A DNA stretch of 64,000 nucleotides from Hirundichthys speculiger (taxonomy: Eukaryota > Chordata > Actinopteri > Beloniformes > Exocoetidae), in contig JAGFBZ010001892.1 of NCBI GenBank assembly GCA_018398805.1, positions 47,362 to 111,361 of the forward strand, read 5' to 3'. Below are positions 11,533-23,447 of this stretch, one piece after another. The notes beneath the pieces were generated by a model. That model made no database searches. It saw only the letters and a program-made list of their open reading frames with translations, and was not told where the DNA came from. A program made the translations under genes and the position numbers. The stretch's first letter is position 1. Every line of letters begins with the position of its first letter.

Positions 11533-12130
11533 GTTCCCGGTGTCTTCTGCAGAGACAACACCTGGAACATCCCCACCTGCTCTGACTGATGAATCCCTCA
11601 ACCAGGTGTGTCTTGGTAACCGTGGCAACCGATAGCAGAAGAGATTCTGGGTGGAGTCAACCGGCTCTTTAGACGAATGTTTAGAAAATCACTATTTACA
11701 ACACTTGCTTATGTACAAGACGAAGGTGGCGTCCTCGGTAGGGACATGCAGGAGGACCTGAGCGAAGCAGGATGAGTCTTTACGGAGCTTTCAGGAGAAA
11801 GTTGGTGTTGCCATGGTACTGGGACGAAGGAAGAATATATACACAGAACAGAAGATAACATCCTACATTTCAGTAATATTTCCTGGTGGACTGAAGACTC
11901 GGACATTTCGTCCACATGGAGGCAGAAATGAAAGCAACTCCTCTGGAAACGTCCAGGAGTCGTCCAGCAAAGACATTTGTTACGCAGCGTTGACATCCAC
12001 AGAACCGAACCTTCATCTGATCGGGTCGATGGACGGATGGGACGCTGCAGGACGTCCGTGCAGGTCTGTAGAAACCAGGTCTTTTAGAAAACTATTCACA
12101 TCGTCACAGAGACCCAGGAGGCGTCTCCGG

Positions 12131-12189
12131 TTACACACTGGTGCAGTTGGGAATCTCCCGGGTGGTCTCGCAGGCGTTCCCGACTCCTC
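12131..12189 (-). CDS. sorcs3: SorCS3 final coding exon
   Basis: Encodes GVGNACETTREIPNCTSV and the TAA stop at 12131-12133. The ending EIPNCTSV is the invariant C-terminus I recall for SorCS1 and SorCS3 long isoforms and identifies the family. The acceptor is ...TGTGTCCAG just upstream (CT at 12190-12191 on the plus strand). The exon starts with two bases completing the Arg codon split with the previous exon. Confidence 0.9.
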
Positions 12190-12344
12190 CTGGACACAAA
12201 CACAAGGACACAACGGTGAGCCATCTGCTCCTTAAAGGTCCATAATCTGGAGTATTGATCAGCCCCACAACAGTTTCACTTTGAGCTGGACCGGAAGAGT
12301 CCGTTAGATCAGATCCTCCAACTAGAGCCACAAAGACAGACTGG

Positions 12345-14460
12345 TGGTCCACCTGATCAGGTTCTGATCAGGTGGTTCATGGTGGTCCCTCTGCTGGACT
12401 CAGAGGCTCCAGGAGGCAAAACCACCATGAACCACCATGAACCACCTGATCAGGTTCTGATCAGGTGGTTCATGGTGGTCCCTCTGCTGGACTCATAGGC
12501 TCCAGGAGGCAAAAACCACCATGAACCACCGTGAACCACCATGAACCACCTGATCAGGTTCTGGTCAGGTGGTTCATGGTGGTCCCTCTGCTGGACTCAG
12601 AGGCTCCAGGAGGCAAAAACCACCATGAACCACCATGAACCACCTGATCAGGTTCTGATCAGGTGGTTCATGGTGGTCCCTCTGCTGGACTCATAGGCTC
12701 CAGGAGGAAAACCACCATGAACCACCATGAACCACCTGATCAGGTTCTGATCAGGTGGTTCATGGTGGTCCCTCTGCTGGACTCATAGGCTCCAGGAGGC
12801 AAAAACCACCATGAACCACCGTGAACCACCATGAACCACCTGATCAGGTTCTGGTCAGGTGGTTCATGGTGGTCCCTCTGCTGGACTCAGAGGCTCCAGG
12901 AGGCAAAAACCACCATGAACCACCGTGAACCACCATGAACCACCTGATCAGGTTCTGGTCAGGTGGTTCATGGTGGTCCCTCTGCTGGACTCATAGGCTC
13001 CAGGAGACAAAACCACCATGAACCACCATGAACCACCATGAACCAAATGATCAGGTTCTGATCAGGTGGTTCATGGTGGTCCCTCTGCTGGACTCAGAGG
13101 CTCCAGGAGGCAAAACCACCATGAACCACCGTGAACAACCATGAACCACCATGAACCAAATGATCAGGTTCTGATCAAGTGGTTCATGGTGGTCCTTCTG
13201 CTGGGATCAGAGGCTCCAGGAGGCAAAACCACCATGAACCACCGTGAACAACCATGAACCACCATGAACCAAATGATCAGGTTCTGATCAAGTGGTTCAT
13301 GGTGGTCCTTCTGCTGGAATCAGAGGGTTCAGAAGGCAAAACCACCATGAACCACCATGAACCACCTGATCAGGTTCTGGTCAGGTGGTTCATGGTGGTC
13401 CCTCTGCTGGACTCATAGGCTCCAGGAGACAAAACCACCATGAACCACCATGAACCACTATGAACCAAATGATCAGGTTCTGATCAGGTGGTTCATGGTG
13501 GTCCCTCTGCTGGACTCAGAGGCTCCAGGAGGCAAAACCACCATGAACCACCGTGAACAACCATGAACCACCATGAACCAAATGATCAGGTTCTGATCAA
13601 GTGGTTCATGGTGGTCCTTCTGCTGGGATCAGAGGCTCCAGGAGGCAAAACCACCATGAACCACCGTGAACAACCATGAACCACCATGAACCAAATGATC
13701 AGGTTCTGATCAAGTGGTTCATGGTGGTCCCTCTGCTGGACTCAGAGGCTCCAGGAGGCAAAACCACCATGAACCACCATGAACCACCATGAACCACCAT
13801 GAACCACCTGATCAGGTTCTGATCAGGTGGTTCATGGTGGTTCATGGTGGTTCATGGTGGTCCCTCTACTGGAATCAGAGGCTTCAGGAGGCAAAACCAC
13901 CATGAACCACCATGAACCACCATGAACCACCTGATCAGGTTCTGATCAGGTTCTGATCAGGTGGTTCATGGTGGTCTTTCTGCTGGAATCAGAGGCTTCA
14001 GGAGGCAAAACCACCATGAACCACCATGAACCACCATGACCACCCTGAACCACCTGATCAGGTTCTGATCAGGTGGTTCAGGGTGGTCCTTCTGCTGGAC
14101 TCAGAGGCTCCAGGAGGCAAAACCACCATGAACCACCCTGAACCACCTGATCAGGTTCTGTTCGGGTGGTTCATGGTGGTCCTTCTGCTGGGATCAGAGG
14201 GTTCAGAAGGCAAAACCACCATGAACCACCATGAACAACTTGATCAAGTTCTGATCAGGTTCTGATCAGGTTGTTCATGGTGGTCCTTCTGCTGGACTCA
14301 GAGGCTCCAGGAGGCAAAACCACCATGAACCACCATGAACCACTTGATCAAGTTCTGATCAGGTTCTGATCAGGTGGTTCATGGTGGTCCTTCTGCTGGA
14401 ATCAGAGGCTTCAGGAGGCAAAACCACCATGAACCACCATGAACTACCTGATCAGGTTCA
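12345..14460. repeat. Hairpin-forming ~105-bp array in the last intron
   Basis: About 20 units of roughly 92-114 bp. Each unit has ACCACCATGAACCACCTGAT, a 3-nt centre gtt, then the exact reverse complement, and a spacer tccctctgctggactcagag plus gctccaggaggcaaa. At 12431-12453 and 12457-12479 the arms pair perfectly over 23 bp. Units vary by loss of one arm segment (aaatgatcagg), an extra accaccatga, and a middle class around 13150-13320. It fills most of the 2.6-kb intron between the last two exons. Confidence 0.93.
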
Positions 14461-14719
14461 GTCTGCTGAGTTGGTGCTGAGGAGAATAAATCAGGAGACT
14501 GGACCAATCGATCCAACCAATCTGAAGGTCAGACCGCAGCTCTGATCTTCACCCAGCAGGTGTGTTTTGAGGTCGTACAGGTGAGATGTTGGTTGCATCA
14601 GTGACCAAACAAGTTCTCTTATAACCGTTTATAACCGTCTTTATAATTGAAAGTGTAGATTTGTGAGACTGGATCATTAAAACCCTCTGAAGTCTGGACC
14701 TTCTAGCTTCTCTGACTGA

Positions 14720-14773
14720 ACTGAAGACAGTGAAGACAGTGAGGACAGTGAAGACAGTGAAGACAGTGAAGAC
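14720..14773. repeat. 9-bp GACAGTGAA repeat near a splice donor
   Basis: Six to seven copies of gacagtgaa / gacagtgag, 17 to 70 bp inside the intron from the donor at 14790-14791. In the transcript it reads TTCACTGTC, a pyrimidine-rich repeat next to the 5' splice site. Confidence 0.88.
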
Positions 14774-14791
14774 GGGGACCAGCTGACGTAC

Positions 14792-14952
14792 TCTTGACTC
14801 TGGCGTCCAGTTCCTTCTCCAGCAGCTCCTTGGTGGTGGCGAACTCGCTCAGAGTGATTTTGGGCGTGGTGTCGCCCGGACCCACCGACCCGATCATCTC
14901 CTGCTCCTTCTCCTGGTTCACTTCAGTGTAGATGTTGATCCAGGGGATTTTT
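14792..14952 (-). CDS. sorcs3: SorCS3 exon, cytoplasmic tail
   Basis: Encodes KIPWINIYTEVNQEKEQEM, then IGSV, ITLSEF and KELLEKELDARVK, about residues 478-532 of the partial protein. This is the cytosolic tail that binds sorting adaptors. YTEV keeps a YxxPhi-type internalisation signal. The dileucine stretch reads ATTKELLEK, without an acidic residue four places before the leucines, unlike the EPEELL I recall in mammals. The acceptor is ...CCCTCAG (14953-14954), and the donor is a strong GTACGT starting at 14791. Phases are 2-in and 1-out. Confidence 0.92.
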
Positions 14953-15329
14953 CTGAGGGTTTCACAGAAGAAGAGGTTCAGTTCACAGAGATCTATGGCA
15001 GTGCTCTGACTTGGTTCTGGTTCTGGTCCTGAGAGTCCATCTCAGATGACCCCAGTTCTGGTTGTTAAGGCCTCTGTGGTCTCAGCAGATACGCATCTCT
15101 TTAAACTGATGGAGGAAACTGAAATCCATAATTAATGACAACGTTTTCAGTTCCTGCCGACGGAATCATTTCAGTCTGAATTATTTATTCAGCAAATAAG
15201 AAACGACACACTGGACCAGACCGGACCAGACCGGACCGTTTAATGGTTGTTTTTATCTGCGATTACCGCCGATTGGAGGAAACGCATCACGCATAATAAT
15301 AGAGATAAAACCAGTGGGACCATCAGACC
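14953..15329. other. Intron end, unique sequence
   Basis: 3' end of the array-filled intron. About 15090-15320 is AT-rich unique sequence with homeodomain-type cores (CATAATTAATGACA, ATTATTTATTCAG) and could be a conserved non-coding element. It is the only non-array portion of this 8-kb intron. Confidence 0.4.
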
Positions 15330-18300
15330 ATCAGACATGATGGAACTGGTCCAGACGTGATGGAACTGGTCCAGACATGATGAATGGTCCAGACTGATGA
15401 ACTGGTCCAGACATGATGGAACTGGTCCAGACTGATGAACTGGTCCAGACTGATGGACTGGTCGACGTGATGGAACTGGTCCAGACATGATGGAACTGGT
15501 CCAGACATGATGGAACTGGTCCAGACATGATGGAACTGGACCAGAGAGGATGGAACTGGTCCAGACATGATGGAACTGGTCCAGACATGATGGAACTGGT
15601 CCAGACATGATGGAACTGGTCCAGGCATGATGGAACTGGTCCAGAGAGGATGGAACTGGTCCAGACATGATGGAACCGGTCCAGATATGATGGAACTGGT
15701 CCAGACCCAGACATGATGGAACCGGTCCAGACATGATGGAACTGGTCTGTCCAGAATGATGGAACATGACATGATGAACTGGTCCAGACTGGTCCAGATA
15801 TGATGGAACTGGTCCATATATGATGGAACTGGTCCAGACATGATGGTCCATGATGAACTGGTCCAGACATGATGGAACTGGTCCATATATGATGGAACTG
15901 GTCCAGACATGATGGAACCGGTGACATGATCGGTCCAGACATGATGGAACCGGTCCAGACATGATAGAACTGGTCCAGACATGATGGAACTGGTCCAGAG
16001 AGGATGGAACTGGTCCAGATATGATGGAACTGGTCCATATATGATGGAACTGGTCCAGACATGATGAAACTGGTCCAGACATGATGGAACTGGACCAGAA
16101 ATGATAGAACTGGACCAGACATGATGGTCCAGACATGAACTGGTCCAGATGATGGAACTGGTCCAGAGATGGAACCAGATGATGGAACTGGTCCAGACAT
16201 GATGAACTGGTCCAGATGATGGAACTGGTCCAGACATGATGGAACTGGTCCAGACATGATGGATGTTTTTTAAATGGTCCAGACATGATGGAACTGGTCT
16301 GGTCAGACATGATGGAACTGGTCCAGAGAGGATGGAACTGGTCCAGAGGATGGAACTGGTCCAGACATGATGAACTGGTCCAGACATGATGGAACTGTCC
16401 AGACATGATGGAACCCAGACATGGGACTGGTCCAGACATGATGGAACTGGTCCAGACATGATGGAACTGGTCCAGACATGATGGAACTGGTCCAGAGAGG
16501 ATGGAACTGGACCAGACATGATGGAACTGGACCAGACATGATGGAACTGGTCCAGACATGATGGAACTGGACCAGACATGATGGAACTGGTTCAGATATG
16601 ATGGAACTGGTCCAGACATGATGGAACTGGACCAGACATGATGGAACTGGTCCAGACATGATGGAACTGGACCAGACATGATGGAACTGGTCCAATATGG
16701 AACTGGTCCAGACATGATGGAACTGGACCAGACATGATGGAACTGGTCCAGGAATGGAACTGGTCCCGACATGATGGGAACTGGAAGACATGATGGAACT
16801 GGTCCAGAGAGGATGGAACTGGTCCAGACATGATGGAAACTGGTCCAGAGAGGATGGAACTGGTCCAGACATGATGGAACTGGACCAACATGATAGAACT
16901 GAAGAGAGGAATGAACTGGTCCAGAGGATGAACTGGTCCAGAATGATGGACTGGTCCAGACATGGAACTGGTCCAGACATGATGGAACTGGTCCAGAATG
17001 ACTGGTCCAGACATGATGGAACTGGTCCAGACATGATAGAACTGGTCCAGACATGATGAAACTGGTCCAGACATGATGGAACTGGTCCAGACATGATGGA
17101 ACTGGTCCATACATGATGAAACTGGTCCGGACATGATGGAACTGGTCCAGAGAGGATGGAACTGGTCCATACATGATGGAACATGATGAACTGGTCCAGA
17201 CATGATGGAACTGGTCCAGGAACATGATGGAACTGGTCCAGACATGATGGAACTGGTCCAGACATGATGGAACTGGTCCAGACATGATGAAACTGGTCCA
17301 GACATAATGGAACTGGTCCAGACATGATGGAACTGGTCCAGACATGATCATGGTCCAGACATGATGGGAACTGGTCCAGACATGATGGAACTGGTCCAGA
17401 GAGGATCTGGTCCAGACATGATGGATGGGAACTGGTCCAGACATGATGGAACTGGACCAGACATGATGGAACTGGTCCAGACATGATGGAAATGGTGGTC
17501 CAGACTGGAACTGGTCCAGACATGATGGAACTGGTCCAGACATGATGGAACTGGTCCAGAGAGGATGGAACTGGTCCAGACATGATGAAACTGGACCAGA
17601 TGATGGAACTGGTCCAGACATGATGAACTCCAGATATGATGGAACTGGTCCAGACATGATGGAACTGGTCCAGAGACATGATGGAACTGGTCCAGACATG
17701 ATGAACTGGTCCAGAAGGATGGAACTGGTCCAGACATGATGGAACTGGTCCAGATATGATGGAACTGGTCCAGAAGGATGGAACTGGTCCAGACATGATA
17801 GAATGGAACTGGTCAGACATGATGGAACTGGTCCAGACATGATGAATGGTCCAGACATGATGGAACTGGTCCAGACATGATGGAACTGGTCCAGACATGA
17901 TGGAAACTGGAACTGGTCCAGACATGAGGAAACTGGTCCAGACATGATGGACGGTCCAGACATGATGGAACTGGTCCAGACATGATGGATGGAAACTGGT
18001 CCAGACATGAACTGGAAACACTGGTCCAGACATGATGGAACTGGTCCAGACATGATGGAACTGGTCCAGACATGATGGAACTGGTCCAGACATGATGAAA
18101 CTGGTCCAGACATGATGGAACTGGTCCAGACATGATGAAACTGGTCCAGACATGATGGAACTGGTCCAGACATGATGGAACTGGTCCAGACATGATGAAA
18201 CTGGTCCAGACATGATGGAACTGGTCCAGACATGATGAAACTGGTCCAGACATGATGGAACTGGTCCAGAGAGGATGGAACTGGTCCATACATGATGGAA

Positions 18301-21300
18301 CTGGTCCAGACATGATGGAACTGGTCCAGACATGATAGAACTGGTCCAGACATGATGGAACTGGTCCAGACATGATGGAACTGGTCCAGACATAATGGAA
18401 CTGGTCCAGAAATGATGAACTGGTCCAGACATGATGGAACTGGTCCAGACATGATGGAACTGGAACCAGACTGATGGAACTGGTCCAGACATGATGGAAC
18501 TGGTCCAGACATGACTAAATGGTCCAGTCATGATGGAACTGGTCCAGACATGATGGAACTGGTCCAGACATGATGGAACTGGTCCAGACATGATGGAATG
18601 GTCCAGAGATGATGGAACTGGTCCAGACATGATGGAACTGGTCCAGACATGATGGAACTGGTCCAGACATGATGGAACTGGTCCAGACATGATGGAACTG
18701 GTCCAGACATGATGGAACATGATGGAACTGGTCCAGACATGATGGAAACTGGTCCAGACATGATGATGGAACTGGTCCAGACATGATGGACTGGTCCAGA
18801 CATGATGGAACTGGTCCAACTGGTCCAGACATGATGGAACTGGTCCAGACATGATGGAAACTGGTCCAGACATGATGGAACTGGAACTGATGACCAGAGA
18901 TGATGGAATGGTCCAGACATGATGGAAACTGGTCCAGAGAGGAACTGGAAACTGGTCCAGACATGATGGAACTGGTCCAGACATGATGGAACATGGTCCA
19001 GACATGATGGAACTGGTCCAGACATGATGGAAACTGGTCCAGACATGATGGTCCAGACATGATTGCTGGTCCAGACAGACATGATGGAACTGGTCCAGAC
19101 ATGATGGAGACATGATGTGGTCCAGACATGAGTGGAACTGGTCCAGACATGATGGAACTGGTCCAGACATGATGGAACTGGTCCAGACTGGTCCAGACAT
19201 GATGGAACTGATGGAACTGGTCCAGAGAGGATGATGGAACTGGTCCAGACATGATGGAACTGGTCCAGACTGATGAGGAACTGGTCCAGAACTGGTCCAG
19301 ACATGATGGAACTGGTCCAGAGAGGATGGAACTGGTCCAGACATGATGGAAACTGATGTCCAGACATGATGAGAACTGGTCCAGACTGATGGAACTGGAA
19401 CTGGTCCAGACATGATGGAACTGGTCCAGACATGATGGAACTAAATGGTCCAGGACATGATGAAACTGGTCCAGACATGATGGAACTGGTCCAGACATGA
19501 TGGAAACTGGTCCAGACATGATGGAACTGGTCCAGACATGATGAACTGAGACGATCCAGAACTGGTCCAGACATGATGGAAACTGGTCCAGACATGATGG
19601 AATGGTCCAGACATGATGGAACTGGTCCAGACATGATGGAACTGGGTGGTCCAGACATGATGTGGTCCAGACATGATGAAACTGGTCCAGACATGATGGA
19701 ACTGGTCCAGACATGATGGTCCAGACATGATGGAACTGGTCCAGAGGACTGGATGATGGAACTGGTCCAGACATGATGGAAAGGTCCAGACATGATGAAC
19801 TGGACCAGAGATGGATGGAACTTGTCCAGACATGATGGAACTGGACCAGAGATGGGAACTGGTCCAGACATGATGGAACTGGTCCAGACATGATGGAACT
19901 GGTCCAGACATGATGGAACTGGTCCAGAGATGGATGGAACTGGTCCAGACATGATGGATGGTCAACTGGTCCAGACATGATGGAACTGATCCAGACATGA
20001 TGGAACTGGTCCAGACATGATGGAACTGGTCCAGACATGATGGAAACTGGTCCAGACATGATGGAACTGGTCCAGACATGATGGAAATGATGTCCAGACA
20101 TGATGAATGGTCCAGAGAGGATGGAACTGGTCCAGACATGATGGAAACTGGTCCAGACATGATGGAACTGGTCCAGAGACATGATGGAACTGGTCCAGAG
20201 AGGATGGACATGATGAGAAACTGGTCCAGACAGAGACAGACATGATGGAACTGGTCCAGACATGATGGAAATGGTCCAGACATGATGAAACTGGTCAGAC
20301 ATGATGGAAACTGGTCCAGACATGATGGAAATGGTCCAGACATGATGGAAAAATGGTCCAGACATGATGGTTGAAATGGTCCAGACATGATGGAAAACTG
20401 GTCCAGACATGGATGGTCATGAACTGGTCCAGACATGATGGGACTGGTCCAGAATGATGGAACTGGTCCAGACATGATGGAACTGGTCCAGGACAGGGAT
20501 TGGTCCAGACATGATGGAAAATGGACCAGAAATGATGGAACTGGTCCAGACAGGATGAACTGGTTAAACTGGTCCAGACATGATGGAACTGGTCCAGACA
20601 TGATGGAACTGGTCCAGACAGACATGATGGAACTGGAAAACTGGTCCAGACATGATGAAAATGGTCCAGAATGATGAAAGGTCCAGACATGATTGGAAAC
20701 TGGTCCAGAGGGAAACTGATGGAACTGGAACTGGTCCAGACATGATGGAATGGTCCAGAGACATGATGGAAACTGGTCCAGACATGATGGAACTGGTCCA
20801 GACATGATGAAACTGGTCCAGACCATGATGGAACTGGAAGACATGAACTGGAGACATGTCCAGACATGATGGAACTGGTCCAGACATGATGGAACTGGTC
20901 CAGAGAGGATGGTGAGAGGAATGATGGTCCAGACATGATGGAACTGGTCCAGACATGAGGAAAATGGGAACTGGTCCAGACATGATGGAACTGGTCCAGA
21001 CATGAGGAAATGGTGGTCCAGACATGGATAGAACTGGTCCAGACATGATGGAAAAACTGAGAACTGGTCCAGACATGATGGAACTGGTCCAGACATGATG
21101 GAAACTGGAAACTCCAGACATGATGGAAATGGGAACTCCAGACATGATGAGAAAATGGTCCAGACATGATGTGGAAACTGGTCCAGACATGATGGAAACG
21201 GAGACTGATGAACCAGACTGTCCCAGACATGATGGAACTGGTCCAGACATGATGTGGTGGTGAGAAATGGATGGTCCAGACATGATGAAACTGGTCCAGA

Positions 21301-22915
21301 CATGATGGAACTGGTCCAGGACATGATGGAACTGGTCCAGACATGATGGTGGATAAAGGACTGGTCCAGGACATGATGGAACTGGTCCAGACATGATGGA
21401 ACTGGTCCAGACATGATGGAAAAGGGTCCAGACATGATGAACTGGTCCAGACATGATGGAAACTGGTTCCAGACATGATGGAACTGGTCCAGACATGATG
21501 GATGGAACTGGTCCAGACATGATGAAATGGTCCAGACATGATGAAAAACTGGTCCAGACATGATGGAATGGAAGACTGATGGGAACTCCAGACATGATGG
21601 AACTGGTCCAGACATGATGGAAATGGTGGTCCAGACATGATGGAACTGGAAACTGGTCCAGACATGATGGAACTGGGTCCAGACATGATGGAACTGGTCC
21701 AGACATGATGGAACTGGACAGAGACATGGAAATGTCCAGACATGATGGAAACTGGTCCAGACATGATGGAACTGGTCAGACATGATGGAACTGGTCCAGA
21801 CATGATGGAACTGGTCCAGACATGATGGAACTGGTCCAGGACATGATGGAACTGGTCCAGACATGATGGAACTGGTCCAGACATGATGGAACTGGTCCAG
21901 ACATGATGGATGGAACTGGTCCAGACATGATGGAAAGACATGATGTCCAGACATGATGGTGATGGAAATGGTCCAGACATGATGGAAATGGTCCAGAGAG
22001 GATGGAGAGAGATGAACTGGTCCAGACATGATGGTCCAGAGAGGATTCTGGTCCAGACATGATGGAACTGGTCCAGACATGATGGAACTGGTCCAGAGAT
22101 GAGACATGGATGGAACTGGTCCAGACATGATGGAACTGGTCCAGACATGATGATGGAACTGGTCCAGACATGATGGATGGAACTGGTCCAGACATGATGG
22201 AAAGGGAAACTGGTCCAGACATGATGGAACTGGTCCAGAGAGGATGAAATGGTCCAGAATGATGGAACTGGTCCAGACATGGAAGAATGATGCTGGTCCA
22301 GACATGATGGAACTGGTCCAGATGGATGGAATGAGAATGGTCCAGACATGGAACTGGAATGAGTCCTGGTCCAGACCAGACATGATGGAACCAGACATGA
22401 TGTCCAGATATGTGATGGAAAAACTGGTCCAGACATGATGGAACTGGTCCAGACATGATGGAACTGGTCCAGAATGGATGGAAAATGGACAGAGAGGATG
22501 GAACTTGTCCAGACATGATGGAACTGGACCAGATAAGATGGAACTGGTCCAGACATGATGGAACTAGTCCAGACATGATGGAACTGGTCCAGACATGATG
22601 GAACTGGTCCAGAGAGGATGGAACTGGTCCAGATATGATGGGACTGGTCCAGACATGATGGAACTGATCCAGACATGATGGAACTGGTCCAGACATAATG
22701 GAACTGGTCCAGACATGATGGAACTGGTCCAGACATGATAGAACTGGTCCAGACATGATGGAACTGGTCCAACATGGATGGTCCAGATGGAACTGATCCA
22801 GACATGGAACTCCAGACATGATGGAACTGGTCCCAGATGATGACATGATGGACTGGTCCAGAGAGGATGGAACTGGTCCAGACATGATGGACTGGAACTG
22901 GTCCAGACATGGCTA
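15330..22915. repeat. 7.6-kb array of a 20-bp unit
   Basis: The largest array in the window: about 370 copies of GGAACTGGTCCAGACATGAT with variants agagagg (for agacatg), atatatg, aactggacc and many 1-12-bp deletions. It fills 95% of the intron between the transmembrane exon and the tail exon, and starts only about 37 bp after the donor at 22951-22952. On the minus strand no frame of the consensus unit contains a stop, so frames of up to 1090 codons (15240-18512) arise with a 20-residue period. They are not genes. Copies at 17000-18500 are regular; those at 18700-22500 are rich in indels. Confidence 0.96.
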
Positions 22916-22952
22916 ACAGACATCTTTTCCACACCGTTGTGGTTCTCAGCAC

Positions 22953-23058
22953 CTTTTGAACTTGTAGACCAGGAAGACAGCCAGTCCCAGGAAGACCACC
23001 GACAGGAGCATGAGCATGGCCGAGCTGCTGTGTCGGGGGCTGGAGTCCACCAAAGGAG
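22953..23058 (-). CDS. sorcs3: SorCS3 exon, transmembrane segment
   Basis: Encodes APLVDSSPRHSSSAM followed by LMLLSVVFLGLAVFLVY and the stop-transfer KFKR. The 20-residue hydrophobic run is the single transmembrane helix, at about residues 455-474 of the partial protein. The acceptor is ...CTTTCCACAG. The donor is the weak GTGCTG (plus-strand AC at 22951-22952), with the array starting about 37 bp beyond. Phase 1-in (Ala codon split) and 2-out (Arg AG|A) match both neighbours. Confidence 0.92.
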
Positions 23059-23447
23059 CTGTGGAAAGAGGAGAGGGTCAACTTCTGGGAATGTTTCTGA
23101 TGTCCATGTTTAACTTCTCCAACATGCAGAGGGACAACAAACTAAAGTTATGGACACAAACAGAAACAAACCGAGATTAGAAATGTGCAGACCTCAACAA
23201 ATATGCTGAGAACAAATGTGTTGACAGGCATTTGAAGTTGGTCAAAGGTGAGTTAAAAAACTGGAGTCCAGGTGGTCACGTCCAGTCCACCCAGTCTGTT
23301 GTTCTGGTTGTTCTGTCCCAGACGTACCTACAACAGTCTGTTGGTCCACACTGACATGAAGTCGGTCCGATCATTTCAATGGTCTCAGAACACTAATGAT
23401 ATTAAGAATGATGGCTAACCTGCAACCCAATATGCTGTTTGAAAGTT
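23059..23447. other. Intron, unique sequence
   Basis: 389 bp of non-repetitive intron upstream of the transmembrane exon. It contains the acceptor's pyrimidine tract at the exon edge and nothing else recognised. Confidence 0.5.

Larger units (their letters stand above)
10137..12130 (-). other. sorcs3: Probable 3'UTR of sorcs3
   Basis: Sequence after the TAA at 12131-12133, read on the minus strand. The unique part at 11540-12130 is followed by three small tandem arrays (11325-11532, 11140-11240, 10742-11124) and then unique sequence to a poly(A) signal at 10157-10162. A 2-kb 3'UTR is my inference from the first well-placed AATAAA. An earlier end, or further UTR introns, cannot be excluded. 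Confidence 0.45.

Noticed and set aside
15240..18512. A 1090-codon open frame on the minus strand
   Set aside because: It translates to a 20-residue repeat caused by the 20-bp unit having no stop in any minus frame. It lies inside an intron, and the same happens in the other two frames.
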